A DNA stretch of 64,000 bases, taken from positions 1 to 64,000 of the forward strand of contig DAOTUD010000005.1 in NCBI GenBank assembly GCA_034437275.1. The letters run 5' to 3'. This document shows positions 44,645 through 53,815 of the stretch, one piece after another. Positions within the stretch are counted from its first letter, which is position 1, and every line of letters begins with the position of its first letter. The notes below the pieces were generated by a model. That model worked only from the letters and a program-made list of their open reading frames with translations. It ran no database searches and was not told the DNA's origin. The DNA comes from TC-15 sp034437275. GTDB taxonomy: Bacteria > Chloroflexota > Anaerolineae > Aggregatilineales > Aggregatilineaceae. A program made the position numbers and the translations under genes.

Positions 44645-45607
44645 ATGGCTGCCAAACTCGCCGTCGTTATCGTCTCGTGGAACACGCGCGATCTCACACT
44701 CGAAGCGCTGCGCACCCTGTACCAGGACCTGGAGGCGCATGGTCCGCTGGCTGAGGTGTGGGTGGTCGATAACGCCTCGACCGATAGGTCAGCCGAGGCA
44801 ATCCAGCACTTTTTCCCCCAGACGACCCTGATCGCCAGCGAAACGAACCTGGGTTTTGCGGGCGGCAACAATCACGCGCTGCGGCTGATGGGTTTCGACG
44901 ACCGGCCCGGCCAGTCTGCTGCCGATCTGCCGCACGCGGTCTACCTGCTGAACTCCGACACCCGCACGCAGCCCGGCGCAACCCGCGCGCTGTACGATGC
45001 GCTGTTTGCGCTGCCCAAGGCCGGCGTGGTGGGGGCGCGGCTGTCCTATGGCGATGGATCGTTCCAGCACAGCGCATTTCACTTTCCGGGCTTGCGCCAA
45101 CTGCTCGTCGATCTGTTCCCGGTGCCGGGGCGGCTGCACGAATCGCGTTTCAATGGGCGTTACGCGCGGCAGCAATACGCCAGCGGCGTGCCGTTCCCGG
45201 TCGATCATACCTTAGGGGCGACGATGATGCTCCGCCGCGAGGTGATCCAGCAGACCGGCCTGTTTGACGAGGCGTACTTTATGTACTGCGAGGAGATCGA
45301 CTGGAGCCTGCGTATCCGTCGGGCAGGTTGGGAAATCTACTGCGTGCCGGAGGCGCATGTGATCCATCTCGGCGGGCAGAGCACCGGGCAAGTGCGCTCG
45401 CAGAGCGTGGTGAACCTGTGGCGCAGCCGGTTCAAGCTGTTCGAAAAACACTATTCGCGCCCCAGGCGTATCCTGGCCCGCTGCTTCGTCCGGTGGGGGA
45501 TGCACTGCCAGATCAGGCAGGCCCGGCGCGCCTATCGCAGCGGCGACCTGTCGCACGAGGACCGCGATGCTTTGATCGCGGCTTACCGGGAAGTGCAGCG
45601 CTTATGA
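44645..45607 (+). CDS. GT2 glycosyltransferase (rhamnosyltransferase-like)
   Basis: A 320-aa inverting glycosyltransferase with a GT-A fold. The nucleotide-binding start is AVVIVSWNTRDLTLEAL with VVDNASTDRS. The metal site is LLNSDTRTQPGA and the acceptor/base region is GLFDEAYFMYCEEIDWSLRI. The pattern is that of WbbL-type rhamnosyl/galactofuranosyl transferases acting on cell-surface glycans. Cytosolic, possibly membrane-associated. It starts six bases after the lipoprotein gene and overlaps the next glycosyltransferase by ATGA. Confidence 0.9.
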   Translation: MAAKLAVVIVSWNTRDLTLEALRTLYQDLEAHGPLAEVWVVDNASTDRSAEAIQHFFPQTTLIASETNLGFAGGNNHALRLMGFDDRPGQSAADLPHAVYLLNSDTRTQPGATRALYDALFALPKAGVVGARLSYGDGSFQHSAFHFPGLRQLLVDLFPVPGRLHESRFNGRYARQQYASGVPFPVDHTLGATMMLRREVIQQTGLFDEAYFMYCEEIDWSLRIRRAGWEIYCVPEAHVIHLGGQSTGQVRSQSVVNLWRSRFKLFEKHYSRPRRILARCFVRWGMHCQIRQARRAYRSGDLSHEDRDALIAAYREVQRL

Positions 45608-46347
45608 GTGAGCCGTTAGCCGCTGTCATCCTCACACTCAATGAGGAAAAGCATATCACCGACTGCATCGCCAGCGTGGAATGGGCCGACCGTGTAGTCG
45701 TGTTCGATGCCTTCAGCGTGGATCGCACGGTGGAGCTGGCCGAAGCCGCCGGGGCAGATGTCATCCAGCACGCTTTCGAAAACTACGCGGCCCAGCGCAA
45801 CGCGGCCTTAGCCGCCGTCGATGCAGAGTGGATTCTGTTCGTCGATGCCGACGAGCGCTCCAGCCCGGCCCAGGCCCACGAGATCCGCCGCCTGATCGCT
45901 GCCGGTGAGCACAACGGCTACTGGATTCCCCGCCATAACTACATTTTCGGCAAACTCACGCGGCATACCGGCTGGTATCCAGATTACCAGATGCGGCTGC
46001 TGCGGCGCAGCAAAGCCCGCTACGATCCCGAGCGCCAGGTCCATGAACTGGTTCTGCTTGACGGGGAGGCGGGCCATCTACAGACGCCGTTTGTGCACTA
46101 CAATTACGACAACGTCGCGCAGTTCGTGCACAAGCAGCGCCGCTATGTGGCCTATGATGCGCGCATGCTTAAAGAGCAGGGAATTCGCCCGCGCCCGCAT
46201 AAGTTCATCACGCAACCGCTGCGCCATTTCGTGTGGCGTTTCATCGCGCTGCGCGGCTACCGGGACGGGCTGCACGGGCTGCGGCTCAGCGTGCTGATGG
46301 CGTGGTACGAGTTGCAGAAATACATCCACCTCGCCCGGATGGACTAG
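45604..46347 (+). CDS. GT2 glycosyltransferase (WaaE/KdtX-like)
   Basis: A 247-aa GT-A family 2 enzyme. Seen: AAVILTLNEEKHITDCIASV, VVFDAFSVDRTVELAEAAGA, FENYAAQRNAALA and the DxD-type FVDADERSS, followed by GWYPDYQMRLLRR, the pattern of lipopolysaccharide-core beta-1,4-glucosyltransferase-like proteins. A hydrophobic/basic C-terminus (GLRLSVLMAWYELQKYIHLA) may attach it to the membrane. Translationally coupled to the preceding GT2 gene. Its TAG stop overlaps the stop of the convergent gene in a CTAG palindrome. Confidence 0.9.
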   Translation: MSEPLAAVILTLNEEKHITDCIASVEWADRVVVFDAFSVDRTVELAEAAGADVIQHAFENYAAQRNAALAAVDAEWILFVDADERSSPAQAHEIRRLIAAGEHNGYWIPRHNYIFGKLTRHTGWYPDYQMRLLRRSKARYDPERQVHELVLLDGEAGHLQTPFVHYNYDNVAQFVHKQRRYVAYDARMLKEQGIRPRPHKFITQPLRHFVWRFIALRGYRDGLHGLRLSVLMAWYELQKYIHLARMD

Positions 46348-47489
46348 GACTGCATTTTGCGGCGCAGCGTGATCACATCCGCCAGCGCATACAATCCACC
46401 GGACACCACGCCGTGCCCCCCCAACAGCACCGGGATGCGCGCGTTGGCGGCAGCCTCGGTGAAGGCGCGCAGCCATTCATCGTCGATATGCTCCACCTGG
46501 TATAGATCGGAGGCATAGCGATCGGCGTCGCCGGGGTAATGCCCGCTGGCGGCCATCAGCACCCGCGTGTCGATGATGGCGGCATCGGCCAACTGTGCCA
46601 GTTCATCGAAGAAGGCCTCCGGCCCCAGCACGGCCAGCATCCGCCCGATCAGGGAATGGACCTCGCCGCGTGCCAGCCGTTCGGCGGCAACCATGCCACG
46701 CTCCTCAGAATAGGCCCGAATCCAGCATTGTGTCGCCTTGCTGAGCGCCTGCCACGCCAACGGGGAGATGCGCCCGAACAGCGCCAACCGGCTGCCGTCC
46801 CGCGCAGCCACGTCGATGATCTGCTCGACCGGGATGTGGTCGAGCGCCGGATCGCGCAGCGCCTCGGCCAGATGCGGCGGGCATTCCGGGTGGTGGCGCA
46901 CAATCGCCAGGTCGGACGGGGTGTCCAGGTCCATGCTCGATGCGGGGCGCACACCGGACAAGACACGCACGTCAAAATCCCAGTTTTGCTGGAGCATCCA
47001 GGCCAGGCTGTTGTCCCGATCCGCCTGGCGGATGATGGGCAGGGCGTCCTGGCTGTGGCTGATGCCGATCCAGTCGCTGGAGTGCAGGTTGTTGGTCAGC
47101 GCGATGTTATCGGGGATTTTGGAGTCGCGCGCATAGGCCGACTGGTAGAGCATGCCGTGCATCAGCCCCACCATTTCGGTGTTGAGCAGCGGGGCGCTGC
47201 CCGCCCCAAAGTAGATCACCGGGGAAACGTTGTGCGTCTCGATGATCCCGGCCAGCCGTTGGCCGAAATGGAAAGGCTCCTGGTCCTCGTCACAGATCAG
47301 GGGTTGCAGCATGTCCGGCAGCCACGCCAGGTCTGGCCCGGCCAGGATGACGGGCTGAATCCCCTGGGCGTTCAGCACGTCGAGCAGGTCCAGCACCGCC
47401 GCCTGCATGGCGCGCTCGACCAGTTGCTCCTGGGGCGTAGTGCCTTTCTTGCCGACCAGAATGGCCGCCCCAACAGTTTCTAATTGCAT
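46344..47489 (-). CDS. Uncharacterised protein with possible nucleotidyltransferase-like fold
   Basis: A 381-aa soluble protein not confidently assigned. The N-terminus (VGAAILVGKKGTTPQEQLVE ... GIQPVILAGPDLAWL) and the motif SMDLDTPSDLAIV resemble MobA/CofC-type sugar- or cofactor-nucleotidyltransferases, where MDLDTPxDL is typical. The GGxGxR pyrophosphorylase loop is missing. The second half includes SEERGMVAAERLARGEVHSL and a Gly-rich LLGGHGVVSGGLYALADV near the C-terminus. ATG 47489 has AGGA seven bases upstream. Possible roles include cofactor handling, but no partner gene supports one. Confidence 0.55.
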   Translation of the reverse strand: MQLETVGAAILVGKKGTTPQEQLVERAMQAAVLDLLDVLNAQGIQPVILAGPDLAWLPDMLQPLICDEDQEPFHFGQRLAGIIETHNVSPVIYFGAGSAPLLNTEMVGLMHGMLYQSAYARDSKIPDNIALTNNLHSSDWIGISHSQDALPIIRQADRDNSLAWMLQQNWDFDVRVLSGVRPASSMDLDTPSDLAIVRHHPECPPHLAEALRDPALDHIPVEQIIDVAARDGSRLALFGRISPLAWQALSKATQCWIRAYSEERGMVAAERLARGEVHSLIGRMLAVLGPEAFFDELAQLADAAIIDTRVLMAASGHYPGDADRYASDLYQVEHIDDEWLRAFTEAAANARIPVLLGGHGVVSGGLYALADVITLRRKMQS

Positions 47490-47508
47490 AAGTCTGTCCT
47501 TAATGAAC

Positions 47509-47541
47509 AAAAAGGCCGGAGACAACCTCGCGTCCCCGGCC
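47509..47541 (-). terminator. Intrinsic terminator of hpf
   Basis: Minus-strand GGCCGGGGAC pairs with GTCTCCGGCC over 10 bp (one G-U), with an eight-base loop, then TTTTTGTT. It lies just downstream of the hpf stop and upstream of the 381-aa gene, which therefore needs its own promoter or read-through. Confidence 0.85.
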
Positions 47542-47560
47542 CCAAGCGACTCGTCATAAC

Positions 47561-48136
47561 TTAGCTCAAATCTGGTTCCAGCACGCCATAATTGCCGTCT
47601 TCGCGGCGGTAAAGCACGCCCACCTGAGCCGTCTCGGCGTTGTAGAAGACAAAGAAGCTGTGCCCGAGCAGTTCCATCTGATCGATGGCTTCTTCTTCGC
47701 TCATCGGGATCAGCGGCACCCGTTTACGGCGCACAATTAAGGATTTGTCTTCTGCCTCGGTTTCCTCCTCTTCGAACGGCAGGGGGGCCATCGCAGCCAG
47801 TTCAGTTTCGGACGGGGCAAACCGGCCCTCGCGCCGCTTGCGTTTCCCTTTATAGCGCTGAATCTGGCGGTACATTTTGTCGAGCGCGACATCGAGCGCA
47901 GCATAAATATCGGGCTGCTGTTTTTCCTCGGCCCGCAGAATAACGCCCTGGGTATTGCGCAAGGTCAACTGTGCAACACCTTGATCCCCACCTTGACGAC
48001 GTTTTTCAATGGAAAGGTCTACACGCACTTCCTGGATATTAGGCAAATACCGGTCCAGTTTGCTGACTTTCTTTTCCACATGCTCCTGTAGACGGTCGGT
48101 CACATCAATATTACGTGCGTGAATTTTCAGATCCAT
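47561..48136 (-). CDS. hpf: Ribosome hibernation promoting factor, long form
   Basis: Dimerises and inactivates 70S ribosomes in slow growth. The 191-aa protein has the N-terminal S30AE domain (MDLKIHARNIDVTDRLQEHV, KLDRYLPNIQEVRVDL, DIYAALDVALDKMYRQIQRY) and the C-terminal dimerisation domain of the long form (VRRKRVPLIPMSEEEAIDQM, ELLGHSFFVFYNAET, VGVLYRREDGNYGVLEP). AGGAG lies ten bases before ATG 48136. It follows comFC, an arrangement also known in Bacillus. Confidence 0.95.
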   Translation of the reverse strand: MDLKIHARNIDVTDRLQEHVEKKVSKLDRYLPNIQEVRVDLSIEKRRQGGDQGVAQLTLRNTQGVILRAEEKQQPDIYAALDVALDKMYRQIQRYKGKRKRREGRFAPSETELAAMAPLPFEEEETEAEDKSLIVRRKRVPLIPMSEEEAIDQMELLGHSFFVFYNAETAQVGVLYRREDGNYGVLEPDLS

Positions 48137-48200
48137 TTGAGCTTTCTCCTTGACTCCGAGCGCAGCAAAAAAGCTACTGTGCTGGTGCGGATTTGCATCC

Positions 48201-48914
48201 TCATGGCGCGCCGGTCGCCCCGGCCACCGCCATCCCATACACATGGGTGGCACCAGCCGAACGCAACGCCTGCGCACATGCGGCCAGGGTTGCGCCCGTC
48301 GTAATGACATCATCTACGAGCAGCACACGCTGTCCCCCCACAATCTCCGCATCGGCCCAAAAAGCGCCTGCAACGTTCGCCTGGCGCTCGTGGGCATTTA
48401 GATCAACCTGGCTGGGGGTGTGTCGGATGCGCGTGATGGCCGTAGGCGACAACTTCCACTCCTTTGCATAGGCTATATGATGACTTAACAACATAGCCTG
48501 ATTATACCCGCGTTCGCGTAGACGGGTAACATGCAGGGGCACCGGCACAACCACATCGACCGGCCACTGCACATCTGCGATCATCTCCACCAGCAGCCTT
48601 CCCAGGGGGGCAGCCAGGCGTGTTTGTTTCTCATATTTCAGGGCGTGGATAGCCGCCCGGATGGCGCCGGCAAACTCCCCGCGCACCAGCGCCCCATCGA
48701 GGGCCGGGTAGGTGCGCTGTGGGTAAGGCGTGATATCAGACAGACAACGTGAACACAAAAAGCTCCCTACACGCCCGCAGTACACACAATGTGGCGGGAA
48801 GACTAAATCGAACGCCACAGTCAGCGTTTGATGTGCAAGGAGCTGGACACGGTTCCACCAGGACAAGCCCTCGTGCGCCTGGGGACCGTGCTGCATTAGT
48901 TTGGTTGTGCTCAA
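48201..48914 (-). CDS. comFC: ComF-family phosphoribosyltransferase-like protein
   Basis: A 237-aa protein. An N-terminal zinc ribbon has CVYCG and CSRC. The phosphoribosyltransferase domain includes HALKYEKQTRLAAPLG, DVVVPVPLH, RERGYNQAMLLSH and the PRPP loop VLLVDDVITTGATL. ComFC proteins are linked to DNA uptake in competent bacteria, and the real substrate is still unclear. The start could be TTG 48914 or ATG 48896; neither has an ideal ribosome site. It begins three bases after the tadC stop, so it is probably transcribed with the Tad genes. Confidence 0.92.
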   Translation of the reverse strand: MSTTKLMQHGPQAHEGLSWWNRVQLLAHQTLTVAFDLVFPPHCVYCGRVGSFLCSRCLSDITPYPQRTYPALDGALVRGEFAGAIRAAIHALKYEKQTRLAAPLGRLLVEMIADVQWPVDVVVPVPLHVTRLRERGYNQAMLLSHHIAYAKEWKLSPTAITRIRHTPSQVDLNAHERQANVAGAFWADAEIVGGQRVLLVDDVITTGATLAACAQALRSAGATHVYGMAVAGATGAP

Positions 48915-48917
48915 ATT

Positions 48918-49856
48918 TTAGAAATTCCCAACGACGCCGGTTTCCTTCAAAATAACGATAGATGGCCCCAGCAGCACGATCCACAGCGACGGGAAGATCA
49001 GCAGCACCATCGGGATCATCATCTTGACCGGGGCCTGCTGCGCTTTTTCCTGGGCGCGCTGCCGCCGCTTGACACGCATCTGGTCCGACTGGATGCGTAG
49101 AATCTTGGCGACGCTCACACCCAACTGCTGCGCCTGGATCAGCGCGGCGACAAAGCTGGTGACGTCGGGCACATCCATGCGCTGCGACATATCGCGCAGG
49201 GCTTCCTCGCGCCGCTTGCCAAGCTGAATCTCTTGCAAGACGCGGCCAAAGGCAATCGACAGGTCGTCGTCCCACTTTTCGTACACTTTGCCCATCGCCT
49301 GCTCGAACCCCAGGCCAGCCTCGACACAAATCGTCAGCAGGTCGAGCGCGTTGGGCAGCGACTTCACGATGCTGTCCTGGCGACGGCTGATCTGCCCTTT
49401 GAGCTGCAGCATGGGCAGATAGTAGCCCAGCAGCACGCCGCCGATGGTGCCCAGCACCCCTTTGGTGACACCCCAATCGGTCACGAAGAAGAACAGGAAG
49501 AACGCCCCTACCCCCAGCGCCAGCGTCATGACGATCCGCTGGCCGAAAAAGGTCATCGGGTCCATCGTCTCGGACTTGCCGGCCAGTTCAAGCTGGTGCC
49601 GAACCTCGCCGATCTGGTTCTCTGGGGTGAATTTCAAGGCGAAGCCAGCCAACGCCTTGTACATGGGGATGATGACACGCTCGCGCGTGCCGATAGACAG
49701 CTCCAGTTCTTCCAATGATTCAGGCAGTTCGCGGTCACCATATTCTTGCAGGCGTTTTTCGAGCGGGTCTTCGTCAAAGTCCGCCCGCGCGCCGATGATG
49801 ACCAGGCCACCGACCAGTACAACAACAATTCCAACCAGGATCAGGATGGGAAGCAC
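48918..49856 (-). CDS. tadC: Tad pilus inner-membrane platform protein TadC
   Basis: A 312-aa type II secretion F-family membrane protein. An N-terminal membrane helix (ILILVGIVVVLVGGLVIIGA), two central helices (MTLALGVGAFFLFFFVTDWG), the T2SSF core with VKSLPNALDLLTICVEAGLG and FEQAMGKVYEKWDDDLSIAF, and a C-terminal helix pair. With TadB it forms the platform through which the ATPase drives pilus assembly. The GTG start at 49856 has AGGAGGG six bases upstream. It follows tadB by 16 bases. Confidence 0.88.
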   Translation of the reverse strand: MLPILILVGIVVVLVGGLVIIGARADFDEDPLEKRLQEYGDRELPESLEELELSIGTRERVIIPMYKALAGFALKFTPENQIGEVRHQLELAGKSETMDPMTFFGQRIVMTLALGVGAFFLFFFVTDWGVTKGVLGTIGGVLLGYYLPMLQLKGQISRRQDSIVKSLPNALDLLTICVEAGLGFEQAMGKVYEKWDDDLSIAFGRVLQEIQLGKRREEALRDMSQRMDVPDVTSFVAALIQAQQLGVSVAKILRIQSDQMRVKRRQRAQEKAQQAPVKMMIPMVLLIFPSLWIVLLGPSIVILKETGVVGNF

Positions 49857-49872
49857 GTATCACCCTCCTGTG

Positions 49873-50853
49873 CTAATAGTCGATCTTTACGATTTTTTGA
49901 ATGACGGCAGCGCCGGTGCCGATCAGGGCCAACCCACATCCGAGCATCGGCCAGCCACACATGCGGTCCTGGACCATCATCCCCATGTAGTTGGGGCTGA
50001 TGACATACAAGAATATGGTCAGGATAATCGGCAGCATGGAGATGATCCACCCGGTGATGCGTCCCTGTGACGTCAACACCCGAATTTCGCCGTCCAGCTT
50101 GACGCGATCGCGAATGGTGTGGCCAATCGCTTCGAGGATCTCGGCCAGATTGCCACCAACCTCGCGCTGAATGTTAACGGCGGTGTTGACCAGCTCCATA
50201 TTCTCATCGGGCATACGCTCGATGAGGTGCTCGAGGGCGGTTTGCATTGGGATGCCCAACTGCACCTCTTGTACGACGCGCTGGAATTCGGTCCCGGTCG
50301 GCTCAGCCGCCTCCTTGGCGATGGCCTCCATCGCCTGCAGCACCGAATAGCCCGACCGCAGCGCATTCACCCACAGTGACAGCGTGTCTGGCAGTTGGTC
50401 GCCAAATGAATGCAGCCGCTTGGACTGTTTGCGCGCGACATAAAAACGCGGGAAAAACAGCCCGGCGACCCCGGCGACCACCCCCAGAATCGGGGTGCCA
50501 AAGATAAAGGTCCCCAGCACGGCAGAGCCAATGCCAGAGATTACGTGCAAGGCTAGATATTCAGATACGGTCAGCTTGAGGTCGGCGCGTGCCAACTGGA
50601 TCCGCCACTTCTTGGCAAAGCCCCGGTCGGCCAGCATCGCATCCAACTGCCGCGCCACAACGCTCGGCTCGTCAATTGGTTCTGCGTCCTCCATGCTGTC
50701 GAAGTCAGTTAATAAGCTGCCCTGTTCATCGGAAGCATAGCGGCCTAACCGCGCCTCAATATCGGTATCTCGATCGCTACGGATGCTTGAGATCCCAATG
50801 AACAAAATGATGATAGCTAGCACGCCAGCGATACCAGCAATTATCAGTTCCAT
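49873..50853 (-). CDS. tadB: Tad pilus inner-membrane platform protein TadB
   Basis: A 326-aa T2SSF-family membrane protein, paralogous to TadC. Seen: N-terminal helix (LIIAGIAGVLAIIILFIGIS), central helices (VISGIGSAVLGTFIFGTPIL), the core FGDQLPDTLSLWVNALRSGY with SVLQAMEAIAKEA and RMPDENMELVNTAVNIQREV, and a terminal helix pair. GAGGAGG lies ten bases before ATG 50853. A 9-bp hairpin lies between this gene and tadA. Confidence 0.88.
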   Translation of the reverse strand: MELIIAGIAGVLAIIILFIGISSIRSDRDTDIEARLGRYASDEQGSLLTDFDSMEDAEPIDEPSVVARQLDAMLADRGFAKKWRIQLARADLKLTVSEYLALHVISGIGSAVLGTFIFGTPILGVVAGVAGLFFPRFYVARKQSKRLHSFGDQLPDTLSLWVNALRSGYSVLQAMEAIAKEAAEPTGTEFQRVVQEVQLGIPMQTALEHLIERMPDENMELVNTAVNIQREVGGNLAEILEAIGHTIRDRVKLDGEIRVLTSQGRITGWIISMLPIILTIFLYVISPNYMGMMVQDRMCGWPMLGCGLALIGTGAAVIQKIVKIDY

Positions 50854-50908
50854 ATCACACTGGCCTCCTCTCCCACACTTACATTCATTGTACCATTAAA
50901 TTTGACGT

Positions 50909-50937
50909 GGAGTGCCCACGGGTTGCGCGGGCACTCC
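50909..50937 (-). other. 9-bp hairpin between tadA and tadB
   Basis: GGAGTGCCC (50909-50917) and GGGCACTCC (50929-50937) are perfectly complementary with an 11-base loop. There is no T run on either strand, so it is more likely an RNA-processing or stability element than a terminator. It would let tadA and upstream genes be expressed differently from tadB-tadC. Confidence 0.5.
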
Positions 50938-50955
50938 CTGACGCGGTCGTGTCCG

Positions 50956-52359
50956 CTAGCTGTAGCGTGATGTTCCAATACCAAATACCTGCGGTGGCAG
51001 GTGGATCCCCGACGCCTCGATCTTGTCGATGAACTTGGGGCGCAGCCCGGTGGGCCGGATACGACCGATCACCTTGCCGGCTTCGATGCCCGTCTGTTCG
51101 AACTCGAAGATATCCGACATCGTGATCACGTCGCCTTCCATGCCCTGGATTTCGGTGATCTTCACGATCTTACGTGTGCCGTCGCGCATACGGCTTTGGT
51201 GCACGATGAGATCGATGGCTGCTGCCACCTGCTCGCGGATAGCGCGCACCGGCAGGTCTAACCCGGCCATCAAGCACATCACCTCCAGACGGGACAGCGT
51301 ATCGCGCGGGCTGTTGGAGTGGGCCGTGGTCAGCGAGCCTTCGTGCCCGGTGTTCATCGCCTGCAACATGTCCAGCGCCTCACCGGCACGGCACTCACCC
51401 ACGACGATCCGGTCGGGACGCATACGCAGCGAGTTCACCACCAGGTCCTGGATGGAGATTGCGCCGCGCCCCTCGATGTTCGCCGGGCGGCTCTCCAGGG
51501 ATACCACGTGCTCCTGCCGAAGCTGAAGCTCCGCTGCGTTCTCGATGGTGACAATGCGCTCGTCGTTCGGGATGAAGCTGGAAAGCACGTTGAGCAGCGT
51601 CGTCTTCCCCGAGCCGGTACCGCCGGAGACCACGATGTTGAGCTTGCCGATCACCGAGGCCCGTATGAACTCGGCGATCTCTGGGGTCAACGTCCCAAAC
51701 CGGATCAGGTCTTCGATGGTGAACGGTTTGCGCGAGAACTTACGGATGGTGATCGTGGGGCCGCACAACGCAATGGGCCGGATTACGGCATTCACACGGG
51801 ACCCGTCGTGCAGGCGGGCGTCCACAGTCGGCGAGCTTTCGTCGATACGGCGGCCCAGCGGCGCGACGATACGATCCAGGACGCGCAGCACGTGGTCCTC
51901 ATCTTCGAACGTGACATTGGAGCGCGTCAGGTTACCGTCGCGCTCGATGTACACATTCTTGGGACCGTTGACCATGATCTCCGTGATCGAGTCGTCGGCC
52001 AACAGCGGTTCCAGCGGCCCGAGGCCCAGAATTTCGGCGACAATGGCCTCAAACAGGCGCTGCCGTTCGGCCCGGGCCAGCACGATGCTTTCTTCCGACA
52101 AGATGGTAGTAAAGAGTTCTTCAATCGTTGCCCGGACTTCTGGTGAGTGCGGGTCAACGCTGGTATCCAATTCGGCCAGTAGTTTGTTCTGCACACGGAC
52201 TTTCAAATCGACGTAGCTGCTGCCGGATGATGCCCCCCCGCTTCCGGGAGCCGAAGAGGGGACTTGCGTGCGCCGGCTGCGCATTTGGGACAGTTTCGAT
52301 TCGTCTGTTTCGTCGCCGCCGCCTTCGCCGCCACGCTCGATACGTCTTAACAATGACAT
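50956..52359 (-). CDS. tadA: Tad/Flp pilus secretion ATPase (CpaF/TadA)
   Basis: A 467-aa hexameric ATPase that powers Tad pilus assembly. Walker A is in VVSGGTGSGKTTLLNVLSSF, the Asp box is IVTIENAAELQL, Walker B is in MRPDRIVVGECRAGEALDML, and the His box is LTTAHSNSPRDTLSRLE. An N-terminal helical region (ELDTSVDPHSPEVRATIEEL) and the N-domain with IVAEILGLGPLEPLLADDSI are normal for the family. The first 50 residues are Ser/Gly-rich linker. GAGGAGG precedes ATG 52359. Fourth in the order cpaB, cpaE, tadA, tadB, tadC if cpaB is counted from the promoter side as first (tadA third). Confidence 0.95.
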   Translation of the reverse strand: MSLLRRIERGGEGGGDETDESKLSQMRSRRTQVPSSAPGSGGASSGSSYVDLKVRVQNKLLAELDTSVDPHSPEVRATIEELFTTILSEESIVLARAERQRLFEAIVAEILGLGPLEPLLADDSITEIMVNGPKNVYIERDGNLTRSNVTFEDEDHVLRVLDRIVAPLGRRIDESSPTVDARLHDGSRVNAVIRPIALCGPTITIRKFSRKPFTIEDLIRFGTLTPEIAEFIRASVIGKLNIVVSGGTGSGKTTLLNVLSSFIPNDERIVTIENAAELQLRQEHVVSLESRPANIEGRGAISIQDLVVNSLRMRPDRIVVGECRAGEALDMLQAMNTGHEGSLTTAHSNSPRDTLSRLEVMCLMAGLDLPVRAIREQVAAAIDLIVHQSRMRDGTRKIVKITEIQGMEGDVITMSDIFEFEQTGIEAGKVIGRIRPTGLRPKFIDKIEASGIHLPPQVFGIGTSRYS

Positions 52360-52398
52360 TGCACAACCTCCTCAATGTGTTCGATTACGTCGTCTACC

Positions 52399-53721
52399 TT
52401 AGGTTCCACCAAAAATGCGGCTGATGGCGCTCTTGGAGCGCGTCTGGTCGTCTTCCGTTTCTTCAAAATTACTTTCCGGTTCAAGCGTACGACGAATATG
52501 GGTGGCCAGTTCGATTAACTCTTTCCCCGGCGACCGGGTTTTGTGTTTGGCGACCAGGGGAACGCCCTGGTTGACCGAGGTCAACACGGAGTGTTCGTCA
52601 AGGGGAATGGTGGCCACAATCGTCTGCTTCAGGTGCGTTTGTATCGAGTCGAGTGGGACCGTGCCGCCGCGCCCGCGATCCCGTTCCCCGGTGACCCGGT
52701 TGAGCACAAAGACCACTTTGTCGATCAGGTTGACCGGGCTTTTGGTGTTATCGAAGATGTCCAGCATCTTGCGGGTATTTCTCACCGAGGGGATGGTGGG
52801 ATTGCTCAGCAGCACAATACGTTCAGCGACTTCAAACAGCCGCAGCGTCAGTTCATCATACTGGGTGGGGGTATCCACCACGATATAGTCAAACGAAGCC
52901 GACAACAGCGCGATCAGTTCTTTGACGTCACCGGGCGCAACGTCGTAGGCCTGTTCGGGGTGCGGCGGGGCGATCAGTGCTTTCACGCCGGTGCCATGCC
53001 GCACTAATACGTTATCCACAATTTCCTGGTCGAGGTCATCAATGGCATTTGTCAGGTCGGTAATGTTGAGCTGTGACTGCAAATTCAAAAAGGTGTCGAC
53101 ATCGCCGAACTGCAAATTGCAGTCGATCAACAGCACTTTGGTGTCCTGTTGGATCAAGGCCGTCGCCAGATTGGTGGCGACCGTTGTCGTCCCGGCCCCG
53201 CCCTGGGGACTGTAGACGACGATGATATGGCCTGCGCCAGCGATGGACGAGATCGCCTGTTTCTGGGATGTTTGATGCTCGGTTGAGGTCTCGAACGTTT
53301 CGATGCGTTTTTCCTCTTCGCGCACCGGTGCATTGCGCTCATAGACGCGCCGGATGGTCGCGTAGAGTTCTTCACCGGAGATCGGTTTGGTCAGAAAATC
53401 ACGCGCACCAGCCAGCATAGCCTGCCGCAAATAGCCGGCCTCGCTTTGGACCGACATGATTACAACGGCAGCCGTGCGCACCGCTGTACTGATCGCTTTG
53501 GTCGCGGTGATGCCGTCCATGTCGGGCATGTTGATGTCCATCAGAACGACATCCGGTGCTACTTCTTCTGCGATTTCAACTGCTTCACGCCCGGTACCAG
53601 CCGCACCAACTACCTCGATATCCGCCTCAAATGCGAGCAATTTGCGCAGATTCTCGCGTGTTTCGGGGATATCATCGACAATTAAAACCCGTATCACTTC
53701 CTGTGGCGTTCCGCTACTCAT
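52399..53721 (-). CDS. cpaE: CpaE/TadZ-like protein: receiver domain fused to ParA-type ATPase
   Basis: A 440-aa localisation factor for the Tad machine. Residues 1-125 form a receiver domain with an intact phospho-acceptor Asp in VVLMDINMPDMDG and upstream acidic pair (VLIVDDIPETREN). The second part is a ParA/MinD-type ATPase with the atypical P-loop SPQGGAGTTTVATNLA, in which the usual Lys residues are replaced, as is usual in CpaE/TadZ. Then come LLIDCNLQFGDVDTFLNL and a C-terminal region with LIELATHIRRTLEPE. Its active-looking receiver could be a target of the nearby sensor kinase. Starts at ATG 53721. Confidence 0.9.
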   Translation of the reverse strand: MSSGTPQEVIRVLIVDDIPETRENLRKLLAFEADIEVVGAAGTGREAVEIAEEVAPDVVLMDINMPDMDGITATKAISTAVRTAAVVIMSVQSEAGYLRQAMLAGARDFLTKPISGEELYATIRRVYERNAPVREEEKRIETFETSTEHQTSQKQAISSIAGAGHIIVVYSPQGGAGTTTVATNLATALIQQDTKVLLIDCNLQFGDVDTFLNLQSQLNITDLTNAIDDLDQEIVDNVLVRHGTGVKALIAPPHPEQAYDVAPGDVKELIALLSASFDYIVVDTPTQYDELTLRLFEVAERIVLLSNPTIPSVRNTRKMLDIFDNTKSPVNLIDKVVFVLNRVTGERDRGRGGTVPLDSIQTHLKQTIVATIPLDEHSVLTSVNQGVPLVAKHKTRSPGKELIELATHIRRTLEPESNFEETEDDQTRSKSAISRIFGGT

Positions 53722-53815
53722 CCGTTTCTGTCCTTATACACTGATGTATGGGAAAGAGCACAGCTTCGTTCTGCGTGAAGCGTGCCCTTTGCATACATAC
53801 TCAATCAACCTACTA

